Of a DNA stretch of 54,934 nt, positions 1 through 8,385 are shown one piece after another; position 1 is the stretch's first letter; each line of letters starts with the position of its first letter. This DNA is from Candidatus Zixiibacteriota bacterium (GTDB taxonomy: Bacteria > Zixibacteria > MSB-5A5 > GN15 > PGXB01), in the NCBI GenBank assembly GCA_016933955.1, contig JAFGTT010000022.1:1-54934 (forward strand), written 5' to 3'. Below the pieces are notes generated by a model. It saw only the letters and a program-made list of their open reading frames with translations, was not told the DNA's origin and ran no database searches. Position numbers and translations under genes: made by a program.

Positions 1-140
1 GCAGACGCCTTCGTCTGCCCCGTTTGATTTAACAAAATGCATGGCTGAGTAGCTCAAAGCCTTGCACTCCTTATTATTTCTATTTTTATTTTAACAACAT
101 CCCCCCTTTCATTTTCTCCACCACTTCACCCTTATTCCAT
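1..140. other. Left-edge intergenic stretch with a small hairpin
   Basis: No gene is visible. Positions 1-18 form a perfect hairpin: GCAGACG pairs with CGTCTGC around a CCTT loop. It could be the tail of a terminator or stem-loop belonging to a gene left of the window, but no clear T-tract follows. The rest is C- and T-rich sequence without recognisable signals. Confidence 0.4.
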
Positions 141-446
141 CCCCCGCCCCGATTTATATGAAAACCAATTTACCCAAAGCAATTGCCGCCAAAAACATTT
201 TTACTGACAAAACGAACCCATTTTTATCAATATGCCCCGGGCAACTCAGAAAATTTATCTCAAGGATGAAACGAACCCATTTTAAAAATCGGGCCCCCGC
301 CCCGATTTATATGAAAACCAATTTACCCAAAGCAATTGCCGCCAAAAACATTTTTACTGAAAAAACGAACCCATTTTTATCAATATGCCCCGGGCAACTC
401 AGAAAATTTATCTCAAGGATGAAACGAACCCATTTTAAAAATCGGG
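141..446. repeat. Tandem duplication of a 153-bp unit with inverted ends
   Basis: Positions 141-293 and 294-446 are the same 153-bp sequence, with one difference that I can see (TGACAAAAC in the first, TGAAAAAAC in the second). Within each copy the core begins CCCGATTT (148 and 301) and ends AAATCGGG (to 293 and 446), an 8-bp inverted pair like the ends of a small MITE. Each copy also repeats the string ACGAACCCATTTT internally. Because 153 is a multiple of three, an open frame runs through both copies from 158 to 463. It has no ribosome binding site and simply repeats itself, so I treat it as a by-product of the duplication and not as a gene. Confidence 0.9.
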
Positions 447-543
447 TGCCTTACCCGCCGTGACAGGATCCGCGAAAATGTCTTGCCTGACCGTTGAAGA
501 AAATCATATCTTCAACCCGAAATTGGGAAGGAAGCAGTTATCG

Positions 544-2241
544 ATGCTCAGCATTCGTAAAATCAGCGTTATCGGCCAGCGCTACCGGCATTTCAACCGG
601 TACAAAAAAATCCTCAATGTCGTTATCAAGTACGGTTTCGGGGACTTGATCGACCGTCTTAAAATCGAGCAGTATTTCAAAATCGGACTGAAAATTGTCC
701 CCGAAGAACAACTACACCAGATTCAGAACCTGACCACAGCGGAACGGGTTCGCAAAATCCTTGAGGAACTCGGCCCGACCTTCGTCAAACTGGCCCAGAT
801 TCTCTCGACCCGTCCCGACCTGATCCCGCTGGAGTATATCGCCGAGTTTACCAAACTCCAGGACCGGGTCCCGGTTTTCCCGTACGAGGAAGTCGTCAAG
901 GTTATCGAAAACGAAACCGGACGTAAACCCGAGGAGTTGTTCGACAAATTTGAACCGGAACCCTATGCCGCCGCCTCGATCGGACAGGTGCACCGGGCGG
1001 TTATGTCCGACGGTGAGGAAGTTGCGGTCAAGGTCCAGCGGCCGGGAATCGTCAAGACCATCGAGATCGACCTGGAAATTATGCTCCATCTGGCCGGCCT
1101 GGCCGAACAGCATATCAAGGAACTGGAGCAATTCCGCCCGTCCCGGATTGTCGCGGAATTCGCCCGGACTATCGAAAAGGAAATCGACTACAATACCGAA
1201 GCCACCCACATGGAGCATTTCGCCCGCATGTTTATCAATGATCCGACCGTTTATGTTCCCCGCGTGTACCGCGAACTGACCACCGAGCGGATGCTGACCA
1301 TGGAATATGTCGAAGGGATCAAGGTTTCCGAAATCGAGGCTCTCCGGCAGGCCGGGTACAACCTCAAAGAAATCGCCGGCCGCGGGGCCGTCCTGATCAT
1401 GAAACAGATTTTCGAGTACGGTTTCTTCCATGCCGACCCGCACCCCGGCAATGTCTTCATTCTCGACAACAATGTCATCTGCTATCTCGATTTCGGTATG
1501 ATGGGCCGGATCAGCCTGATGGAACGGGAGCAGTTCGCCGAACTTCTGATGCGGGTGGTCAACCGCGAGGAAAAAAAGGCGGCCGAGATTTTCCTGGAAC
1601 TGACCGATTATGACGAGGAGCCGGACCGCAACCTGCTGGAACGCGATCTGGCCGACCTGATCGACCGGTTTCTTTACCTGCCGCTCAATGAAATCGATAC
1701 CGGCAAACTGCTCCACCAGCTTCTCCATGTGGTTTCAAAGCATGGCCTTAGTCTCAAGCCGCATCTTTACCTGATGATGAAGGCGATGGGGACGGTCGAG
1801 GGGATCGGCCGCCGTCTCGATGCCGATTTCGAAATCGGCGGGCACGCCGGGCCGTTTGTCAAAAAAATTCAGTTGAACCGCCTCAATCCCAAAAGAATTG
1901 TCGGCGATATGATGGACTCCGGCATGGAACTGCTCCATCTCCTGCGCGAGATCCCCGCCGAACTGCGAACCCTGGTCAAACAGGTCCGCGACGGCCGGGC
2001 CAAAATCCAGTTCGAGCATCGCGGTCTGGACCATATGATCGCCTCCCATGAAAAAATCAGCAACCGCATCGTTTTCGCCATTGTCCTGGCCGCCCTCATT
2101 ATCGGTTCCTCGCTGATAATTCACTCCGATATCCCGCCCCGTCTCGGCGGAATCCCCGTGATCGGGCTGTTCGGATTTCTGGTGGCGGGACTGATGGGGT
2201 TCTGGCTTTTAATTTCGATCCTCCGTAGCGGCCGTATGTGA
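544..2241 (+). CDS. ABC1/AarF/UbiB family atypical kinase-like protein
   Basis: This is a full-length member of the UbiB/AarF/ABC1 atypical kinase family, whose members support ubiquinone or other isoprenoid-lipid metabolism at the membrane. Hallmarks are visible: the Ala-rich loop with SIGQVHRA near residue 144, the catalytic HADPHPGN near residue 296, and DFGMMG near residue 314. Two hydrophobic helices close the C-terminus. I chose ATG 544 because GGAAGGAAG lies about 10 bases upstream and the protein then begins at the usual point; the frame is open back to a GTG at 460, giving 28 unconvincing extra residues. About 565 residues is normal for the family. It stands alone; the flavodoxins follow 96 bases later. 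The substrate cannot be told from sequence. Confidence 0.93.
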   Translation: MLSIRKISVIGQRYRHFNRYKKILNVVIKYGFGDLIDRLKIEQYFKIGLKIVPEEQLHQIQNLTTAERVRKILEELGPTFVKLAQILSTRPDLIPLEYIAEFTKLQDRVPVFPYEEVVKVIENETGRKPEELFDKFEPEPYAAASIGQVHRAVMSDGEEVAVKVQRPGIVKTIEIDLEIMLHLAGLAEQHIKELEQFRPSRIVAEFARTIEKEIDYNTEATHMEHFARMFINDPTVYVPRVYRELTTERMLTMEYVEGIKVSEIEALRQAGYNLKEIAGRGAVLIMKQIFEYGFFHADPHPGNVFILDNNVICYLDFGMMGRISLMEREQFAELLMRVVNREEKKAAEIFLELTDYDEEPDRNLLERDLADLIDRFLYLPLNEIDTGKLLHQLLHVVSKHGLSLKPHLYLMMKAMGTVEGIGRRLDADFEIGGHAGPFVKKIQLNRLNPKRIVGDMMDSGMELLHLLREIPAELRTLVKQVRDGRAKIQFEHRGLDHMIASHEKISNRIVFAIVLAALIIGSSLIIHSDIPPRLGGIPVIGLFGFLVAGLMGFWLLISILRSGRM

Positions 2242-2337
2242 GTCGAAACACTCCCTCTATGGAAATTCCTCCGAACAATTGCCGCTCCGGCGCTGTTTAT
2301 AAGAAATTAAATAACGAAGCCAAAAAGGAGACTGCAT

Positions 2338-2853
2338 ATGCCCCGGATAGGAATCTTTTACGGAAGCACCACCGGTAATACCGAGGAAGTCGTCAATATG
2401 CTGGCCGGGCGACTGACCGAACACGGATTCGAAGTCGTTATCCACGATATCGTCCGGCAGGAACTCGAGGATATGATGCACTATGATAATCTTATCCTGG
2501 CCTCGCCCACCTGGAATATGGGTGAACTCCAGGAGGATTGGGAGGTGGTTTTCGAGGAATTTTCCAGACTCGATTTCACCGGCAAAAAAGTGGCTTTTCT
2601 CGGTCTGGGCGATCAGGCCGGGCATTCGGAGACTTTTCTCAACGGGATCGGCCTGCTGGCCCGCCCGGTGGAAAAAAACGGCGCCGAAATCGTCGGAATG
2701 TGGCCGCGTGAGGATTATGAATACGAAAATTCCGAAGCCGAACGGGGCGAGATGTTTATCGGGCTGGCTATCGACCAGGATTCGGAAGAAGACCAAACTG
2801 CCGAACGGCTGGACCGCTGGGTAACCATGATTACGGGGCAATTCGGTCAATGA
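2338..2853 (+). CDS. Flavodoxin, long-chain type (copy 1)
   Basis: A 171-residue flavodoxin, a soluble FMN electron carrier that can replace ferredoxin. The phosphate-binding loop STTGNTEEV lies near residues 9-17. The FMN-contacting segments follow: SPTWNMGELQ at about 59-68, then LGLGDQ at about 90. The insertion before the C-terminal helix makes it the long-chain form. AAAGGAG stands about 9 bases before the ATG. A second, clearly homologous flavodoxin follows after 168 bases, so the pair arose by tandem duplication. The electron donor and acceptor partners are not nearby. The gap between the pair includes an inverted pair GACAGC/GCTGTC near 2953-2977. Confidence 0.95.
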   Translation: MPRIGIFYGSTTGNTEEVVNMLAGRLTEHGFEVVIHDIVRQELEDMMHYDNLILASPTWNMGELQEDWEVVFEEFSRLDFTGKKVAFLGLGDQAGHSETFLNGIGLLARPVEKNGAEIVGMWPREDYEYENSEAERGEMFIGLAIDQDSEEDQTAERLDRWVTMITGQFGQ

Positions 2854-3021
2854 TATCCTATCTTCAAAACCGGGTCAGTTTTAAATCGTGCTTGTATTAT
2901 GGTTCAAAACAGTCCAATATCCGGGGCCGGCCGGCGTATTTATTGAAAATCCTGACAGCCCAGGGGGGGTGCTGTCGGGAACCTTTGAAAAAGGAAACCC
3001 ATAAATTCGGGGAATTTAATT

Positions 3022-3537
3022 ATGCATAAAATTGGTTTGTTTTACGGCACCACCACCGGCAATACCGAAGAGGTCGCCCGTATCCTGGCCCAGGAACTTG
3101 AAAATGTCGGCCTTGATGTGGATATGTACGATGTGGCCGATACCGATCTGCAGACTATGGCTCATTATGATCGCATGATTCTGGTCTCCCCGACCTGGAG
3201 CCGCGGGAGTCTGCCCGATGACTGGGAAACTATCTACACCGATTTTGCCCATCTCGATTTTTCCGGGAAAAGAGTCGCTTTCCTGGGACTGGGTGATCAG
3301 GTCGGTTATCCCGATTATTTTGTCGATTCCATTGGCAAATTGGCTCGCCCGGTCTATTTGAACGGCGGCCAGGTGGTCGGACAGTGGCCCAATAAAGAAT
3401 ATTTCTTCAATCGGTCCGATGCCTCCGAAGGCGATTATTTCGTCGGACTGGCTATCGATCAGGATAACGAGGACTTCCTCACCAAAGATCGTATCCGGGC
3501 CTGGGTGGCCGATCTTAAAAAACAATTCGCCGATTAG
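3022..3537 (+). CDS. Flavodoxin, long-chain type (copy 2)
   Basis: The second of two tandem flavodoxins, also 171 residues, with the FMN phosphate loop TTTGNTEEV, the SPTWSRGSLPDDW segment and LGLGDQVGYPDYFVD. It is an electron carrier in the cytoplasm. It aligns end to end with the upstream copy but differs at many surface positions (for example YDVADTDLQTMAHYD against HDIVRQELEDMMHYD), so the duplication is not recent and the copies may serve different partners or conditions. Downstream at 3556-3589 a 10-bp perfect inverted repeat (TCCCGCCGGA/TCCGGCGGGA, 14-base loop) may end the transcript, although no T-run follows it. Confidence 0.95.
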   Translation: MHKIGLFYGTTTGNTEEVARILAQELENVGLDVDMYDVADTDLQTMAHYDRMILVSPTWSRGSLPDDWETIYTDFAHLDFSGKRVAFLGLGDQVGYPDYFVDSIGKLARPVYLNGGQVVGQWPNKEYFFNRSDASEGDYFVGLAIDQDNEDFLTKDRIRAWVADLKKQFAD

Positions 3538-3828
3538 GAACTTTGAATGTCTTCTTCCCGCCGGATGATATAACCTTACTCCGGCGGGACTGCGTGATGC
3601 CCGATCTCAAGGCCTTTTTCAGGGCCCTCCGGGGCTCGATTATTCCGGGGGAAAAATTAATTGCATCCCCTCCCCGACAGGGCTATTATTCACTCAAGTA
3701 TTCGTTTGCTTCTTAAATGAGGTTCCCGGGGGATGATCTGATGGACAAAACGCCGTTTGATTTATTTTTCATGAAATACACGCGGCAATCATCCTGTCCG
3801 GGTATCGGAATGCTCGAAGGGAATATAT

Positions 3829-4905
3829 ATGGATATCCTGGAATCGCTACTGGAAGGATTTAAGGCGCTGATTCCAGCCGGAATCGCCATTGCCGGATTT
3901 GCGCTTTTGCTTTTCGGGTTCCGTTACCTGATGGAAAAACGGTCTTCACGATCCGAGGGTCATATTGTCCGCCGCCAAATGATTACTATTCTGCTGTCAT
4001 TTGTCGGCCTGTTGGTGATAATCCTGGTCAGTCCTATGAGCGAAAACAAGCAGGGCCAATTATTGGGCCTGATCGGTATCCTTCTTTCAGCGGCCATCGC
4101 CCTGTCCTCGACCACATTCGTCGGCAATGCCATGGCCGGTCTGATGTTGCGAGCGGTACACAGTTTCAAGATTGGTGATTTTATTAAAATCGGCGATTAT
4201 TTCGGACGTGTCTCCGAACGCGGCCTGTTTCATATCGAAATCCAGACCGAAGATCGCGACCTGATTACCCTCCCCAATCTTTATCTTGTTACCAACCCGG
4301 TCCGCGTTGTTCGATCATCGGGGACAATTGTCTGGTCCGAGGTTTCGCTGGGATACGATATTCCGCGTAAAAAAATCGAAAAATTACTCCTTGAGGCGGC
4401 TAGAGCCGCAGGATTGAAAGAACCCTTCGTATATGTTATGAATCTGGGAGATTTTTCGGTCGTTTACCGTGTTTCCGGGATGCTTGAAGAAGTCAAGCAA
4501 CTTCTTTCAACCCGGTCGAGCCTGCGTGAGATGATGCTTGATAGTCTCCATCAGGGCGGAATCGAAATCGTTTCGCCGACCTTCATGAATACCCGGCCGC
4601 TGACTCCTGATAACGTTTTCATCCCCATAAGAACTCGCGAGGATCGTGATTATGATGATAATGAGCAGGAGGGAGTACTGCCCGAAAATTTAGTATTTGA
4701 CAAGGCCGAACAGGCCGAGTCGATTGAGAAACTCAGGGAACGCCTTGACTCTCTTGGACATGATATTGAGCAATTGAAAGCGGATATTTCGCCGGCCGCC
4801 GATGATACTCAGAAAGAAAAACTGAAGGAGAAAATCGAATTCCTTAAAACCCGCCGTGAACGTCTGGCCGAATATATCAAGCGGCGCGAGCAGGAGAAGA
4901 AATAA
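3829..4905 (+). CDS. MscS-family mechanosensitive channel with C-terminal coiled coil
   Basis: A 358-residue inner-membrane protein of the small-conductance mechanosensitive channel family, which releases solutes under osmotic downshock. Three hydrophobic segments lie at roughly residues 13-33, 48-66 and 75-105, the last being Ala/Gly-rich like the MscS pore helix. The beta domain follows, with FKIGDFIKIGDYFGRV near residue 113 and an alpha/beta cytoplasmic part. The last 60 or so residues are charged and predicted coiled coil (AESIEKLRERLDSLGHDIEQ), an extension not found in minimal MscS. It precedes a CorA gene by 60 bases in the same direction, so the two may be cotranscribed. Confidence 0.85.
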   Translation: MDILESLLEGFKALIPAGIAIAGFALLLFGFRYLMEKRSSRSEGHIVRRQMITILLSFVGLLVIILVSPMSENKQGQLLGLIGILLSAAIALSSTTFVGNAMAGLMLRAVHSFKIGDFIKIGDYFGRVSERGLFHIEIQTEDRDLITLPNLYLVTNPVRVVRSSGTIVWSEVSLGYDIPRKKIEKLLLEAARAAGLKEPFVYVMNLGDFSVVYRVSGMLEEVKQLLSTRSSLREMMLDSLHQGGIEIVSPTFMNTRPLTPDNVFIPIRTREDRDYDDNEQEGVLPENLVFDKAEQAESIEKLRERLDSLGHDIEQLKADISPAADDTQKEKLKEKIEFLKTRRERLAEYIKRREQEKK

Positions 4906-4965
4906 TCGCTATAACCTGCCGGGTAATGTTTCATCATTGCGGATACCATCAGAAGGGAGGTTAGG

Positions 4966-6048
4966 ATGGTTCACCTGTACAAACGAATTTCCAGAAAAAA
5001 AGGTCTTAGACCCGGATCGGTGGTATTCGTCGGCGACCAAAAAGTTGCGAAGACGAAAATTACTATTATTGATTATAATGAGATCGAAATAAAGGAAATG
5101 ACGGTTGAAAAGATCGAGGATTGCTTCCCCTTCAGGGACAGCCCGACCGTAACCTGGATCAACATCGACGGCCTCCATGATACCTCGGTTATTGAGAAAC
5201 TCGGGACTCGTTACGGATTACACCCCCTGGTTATGGAGGATATCGCCAACACCGGCCAGCGCCCGAAACTCGAGGAGGGTGACGGTTATGTTTTCATCGT
5301 TTTGAAAATGCTCCGTATCGAACCGGAAACCTATATACTAAAATCGGAACAGGTCAGCCTGGTGTTAGGCGAGAATTTCGTGATCTCGTTTCAGGAAATG
5401 ACCGGTGATGTATTTGATTCGGTCCGGGATCGAATCAGGAAAACTTCGCCGCGGGTCAGGTTCATGAACCCCGACTATCTGGCTCATGCCCTGATGGATG
5501 CCATTGTCGATAACTACTTCCTGGTGCTGGAAGTGATGGGGGAAAGTATCGAATCGCTTGAAGAGGAACTGGTCACCCGTCCGAAACCGGCCAACCTGGA
5601 ATTGATCCATGAATTGAAACGCGAATTGATCTATATGAGAAAAGCCATCTGGCCGTTGCGCGAAGTCGTCGGCGGCCTGGAACGGCTGGAGTCGACCATA
5701 ATCCATAAACAGACCAGAGCCTATCTCCGGGATTTGTACGAACATGTTATTCAGGTGATCGATACGGTGGAAACCTTTCGCGATATGGTTTCCGGTCTTC
5801 TTGACATTTACCTCTCCAGCGTCAGCAACAAGATGAACGAGGTCATGAAAGTGCTGACCATAATCGCCACCGTTTTCATTCCTCTTGGTTTTCTGGCCGG
5901 AGTATACGGCATGAATTTTGACACTTCCGCCAGCGGTCTTAATATGCCGGAACTGGGCTTACCCTATGGTTATCTATTATTCTGGGGTTTGGCGGTTCTG
6001 ATTGGCGGGGGAATGTTTCTTTTCTTCAGAAAAAAAGGGTGGTTTTAG
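4966..6048 (+). CDS. corA: CorA-family magnesium/cobalt transport protein
   Basis: A 360-residue CorA-type divalent cation channel of the inner membrane. The soluble N-terminal alpha/beta funnel is followed by a long stalk helix and two C-terminal transmembrane helices. The signature GVYGMNFD, which forms the pore mouth, is near residue 318. GGGAGG lies five bases before the ATG. It sits between two MscS-family channel genes in the same direction, which suggests a small membrane or ion-homeostasis group, though that is inference from position only. No magnesium riboswitch is visible in the 60-base gap upstream. Confidence 0.94.
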   Translation: MVHLYKRISRKKGLRPGSVVFVGDQKVAKTKITIIDYNEIEIKEMTVEKIEDCFPFRDSPTVTWINIDGLHDTSVIEKLGTRYGLHPLVMEDIANTGQRPKLEEGDGYVFIVLKMLRIEPETYILKSEQVSLVLGENFVISFQEMTGDVFDSVRDRIRKTSPRVRFMNPDYLAHALMDAIVDNYFLVLEVMGESIESLEEELVTRPKPANLELIHELKRELIYMRKAIWPLREVVGGLERLESTIIHKQTRAYLRDLYEHVIQVIDTVETFRDMVSGLLDIYLSSVSNKMNEVMKVLTIIATVFIPLGFLAGVYGMNFDTSASGLNMPELGLPYGYLLFWGLAVLIGGGMFLFFRKKGWF

Positions 6049-6125
6049 AAAAAACCAGCGCCATCCCAAAAAATTCCCCCTGTAATGCAATGGGGAGTAT
6101 AAGATTATAAACACAGGAGAAGGGT

Positions 6126-7031
6126 ATGGATTTACATGATTTAATCGGAATTATCATGGATTGGCTGATCACCACCGGTTTTAAATTGCTTCTGATTATT
6201 ATCCTGATCTTTTTATCTCTGAAAATCGCACGGATTTTAATCAACCGCGTTTTTGCTTCCTTAACCAAGGATGGTCTCGCAGGCGAATCAAAAAAACGGG
6301 CCGATACCCTCAGCTCTCTGATTCGCAATATCGTCAGCGTTATTATCATATCAATCGGGCTTGTCATGGTTCTCGGTCAACTCGGTATTCAGATCGGCCC
6401 CATTCTGGCCGCGGCTGGAATTGCCGGTGTAGCTATCGGTTTTGGTGCCCAGCATTTGGTCCAGGATATAATCAGCGGTTTTTTTATTCTGCTCGAAGAT
6501 GAAATCCGTGTCGGCGATGTTATTGAAATAGCCGGCAAGGGCGGTCTGGTGGAAAATGTCAGCCTGCGGATGACGACTCTGAGAGACCTGGCGGGCAATG
6601 TGCATTATATTCGCAATGGCCAGATTGATATAGTGACCAATATGACCAAAGAATTTTCATATTATGTTTTTGATATTGGAGTGGCCTACCGGGAAAATGT
6701 CGATGAGGTAATGGAAATAATCAGGGAAATCGACGAAGATATACGCCTCGATCCTCAATTCAAAGATGACATTCTGGAGCCGATGGAAATCATGGGACTG
6801 GACAAATTCGCCGATTCGGCCGTTATAATCAAAGCCCGGATCAAAACCAAACCGATCAAACAATGGCGAGTAGCCCGGGAATTCAATCGTCGTTTGAAAA
6901 AAACCTTCGATGAGCACCATATCGAAATCCCCTTCCCTCACCTGACTATATATGCAGGCGAGAATAAGGAAGGACAGGCGGCTTCATTTAAATTATCTCT
7001 GAATGGCAAAAATGCCGCCATTGGCGGATAA
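6126..7031 (+). CDS. MscS-family mechanosensitive ion channel
   Basis: A 301-residue MscS-like channel, distinct from the one at 3829. Transmembrane segments lie near residues 10-35 and 60-82, followed by the Gly/Ala-rich pore helix (AAAGIAGVAIGFGAQHLVQD, about 94-113). The beta domain then begins with GFFILLEDEIRVGDVIEIAGKG. The C-terminal alpha/beta portion ends with the usual EIPFPH motif at about 277. AGGAG lies upstream of the ATG at a good distance. It is the third membrane transport gene in a row and is followed by a hairpin at 7051 shared with the convergent ferritin-like gene. Confidence 0.92.
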   Translation: MDLHDLIGIIMDWLITTGFKLLLIIILIFLSLKIARILINRVFASLTKDGLAGESKKRADTLSSLIRNIVSVIIISIGLVMVLGQLGIQIGPILAAAGIAGVAIGFGAQHLVQDIISGFFILLEDEIRVGDVIEIAGKGGLVENVSLRMTTLRDLAGNVHYIRNGQIDIVTNMTKEFSYYVFDIGVAYRENVDEVMEIIREIDEDIRLDPQFKDDILEPMEIMGLDKFADSAVIIKARIKTKPIKQWRVAREFNRRLKKTFDEHHIEIPFPHLTIYAGENKEGQAASFKLSLNGKNAAIGG

Positions 7032-7050
7032 ACCATCGGAGATAAAAAAA

Positions 7051-7072
7051 CCGCCGGGATTATTCCCGGCGG
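7051..7072 (-). terminator. Rho-independent terminator of the ferritin-like gene
   Basis: CCGCCGGGA and TCCCGGCGG form a perfect 9-bp stem with a TTAT loop. Read on the minus strand it is followed by TTTTTTTATC (7041-7050 on the plus strand is GATAAAAAAA), so it is a textbook terminator for the minus-strand gene ending at 7094. It may also slow plus-strand transcripts from the MscS gene. Confidence 0.85.
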
Positions 7073-7093
7073 CCTCATATTTAATAAAAGCGA

Positions 7094-7516
7094 TTACAGC
7101 TCGAGAGCGGTCTGCAGATCGCGCTGGTGCTCTTCTTCCATAATCAGGATATCTTCCAGAGCCCGGCGCAGACCGTACAGTTTCAATTCCTCGGCCTGGG
7201 CAATACGCTCGGTATAACGGCGGACGGCATCGGTTTCCCCGGCCAGGTCCTGTTCCAGCATGGTCTTGCTGTTTTCGGAAGTGCTCGTTTTTTCCACCTT
7301 GGTGGTCGGGACACCGCCGAGATAATCGATTTGCCCCGCCAGCGTGACGGCGTGTTGCATCTCTTCCTGGGAATGAATAATCAATTCCTTGATAACTCCC
7401 TCGTAATGCGGGCCGGTCATCACCGCCGCATGTTGCACATACTGGATGGCGGCGGCGAATTCCCATTCCAGATCCTTATTAAGATTTTCCAGCAATTTTT
7501 TCTTCGTGATAGGCAT
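7094..7516 (-). CDS. Ferritin-like (bacterioferritin-type) diiron domain protein
   Basis: About 141 residues, a four-helix ferritin-like protein. Candidate iron ligands are visible: Glu in LEWEFAAAIQY (helix 1), the SQEEMQHA pair (helix 2), Glu in GETDAVRRY (helix 3) and MEEEHQRD (helix 4), which fits the paired E...ExxH pattern of the superfamily. The likely role is iron or peroxide handling. I start it at 7516, where GGAGG (7521-7526, read on the minus strand) stands upstream; the frame is open back to 7582 but those 22 residues lack homology-like features. At 141 residues it is a little shorter than classical bacterioferritin (about 155-160), so it may be a relative and not true Bfr. Confidence 0.85.
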   Translation of the reverse strand: MPITKKKLLENLNKDLEWEFAAAIQYVQHAAVMTGPHYEGVIKELIIHSQEEMQHAVTLAGQIDYLGGVPTTKVEKTSTSENSKTMLEQDLAGETDAVRRYTERIAQAEELKLYGLRRALEDILIMEEEHQRDLQTALEL

Positions 7517-7682
7517 AAATTCCTCCATGTTTTCTAATAGAATGATGGCATCATATAAAGAAAACCGGGATAAGTCAAACATAATCTGGACGATTCAGGC
7601 AGTAACCACACCGTCCGGGTTTATGTTTCATATACCCGATTAAAAAGGCAGAAAATTATTTTTCGAGTTGAAGATCCCGGCA

Positions 7683-8174
7683 TCAGACAAACATGTCCTC
7701 AGCCTCACGAACCTTGTGCTCGGCTTCCAGCCAGTCGCCGAGATCGTTGCCGTTGGTATAGCCGCGGCGTTCATAGAGAGAATAGGCGACTTTTTCCACC
7801 AGCTGACGTCCCTGATTAGTGCTGACTCCGCCGTTTAAATCGATGGTAGCCTCGGTTCCATCCTTTGTTTTGACCTTAAGCCGGGCGTCAAAGCCGTGAT
7901 CATCCGTCTCAACCATGATCTTGGCCGGTTCCCTGAAAGCAATGATCGGCTGGGTGACCATTTCGGGATCGGCCCATCCGGCATAAATCTTAATGCCGTC
8001 GATCAATCGGCCTTTCTTTTCCAATGAGAGACCCATCAGAGAAAAACTGCCCGAAAGTTCCGTCTGGATGTTTTTCTTATCTTTGACATTGACGTTGAAA
8101 ACCCGGTGCCGATTATCGGAACTGAATTTTCTAATAAACTTCGACCAGGTGTTTCTCTTGACTTCCTTGATCAT
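7683..8174 (-). CDS. DUF5335-like domain with C-terminal DUF2934-like segment
   Basis: A 163-residue soluble protein. From memory of the families, residues 5-115 resemble DUF5335 (start NTWSKFIRKFSSDNRHRVFNV, a central SLMGLSLEKKGRLIDGIKIY, then IAFREPAKIMVE). The tail, about 125-158 (VEKVAYSLYERRG, then NDLGDWLEAEHKVREAE), resembles the plant-and-bacterial DUF2934 motif. Neither family has a firm function. The combination of the two in one chain is notable. GGAGG lies before the ATG. It is transcribed with or just upstream of the ferritin-like gene, with a gap of about 165 bases. Domain names need a profile search; the gene itself is secure. Confidence 0.6.
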   Translation of the reverse strand: MIKEVKRNTWSKFIRKFSSDNRHRVFNVNVKDKKNIQTELSGSFSLMGLSLEKKGRLIDGIKIYAGWADPEMVTQPIIAFREPAKIMVETDDHGFDARLKVKTKDGTEATIDLNGGVSTNQGRQLVEKVAYSLYERRGYTNGNDLGDWLEAEHKVREAEDMFV

Positions 8175-8385
8175 AACAACCTCCTGTATACTGAATGCAT
8201 ATTTTCAAATATTGTCATTACGGTGTCAGATTATACGCCGGAAACTATCTGCTGGCTACAAAAAAACTGCGCCATTTTCTAATCTTATTACGCTGGGATT
8301 TGATTTTTATTATAATCCTTCTTAATAAAAATCCAGATTCTATTAAAGTCTTCGGCAAATTCGCTGTGAAAATAAGCTAATTGGT

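Noticed and set aside
158-463. Open frame across the 153-bp tandem repeat
   Set aside because: It just repeats the same 51 residues, has no ribosome binding site, and the repeat length being a multiple of three explains the open frame.
712-1728. Long minus-strand frame opposite the UbiB gene
   Set aside because: A shadow of the real gene; no start signal and atypical residue composition.
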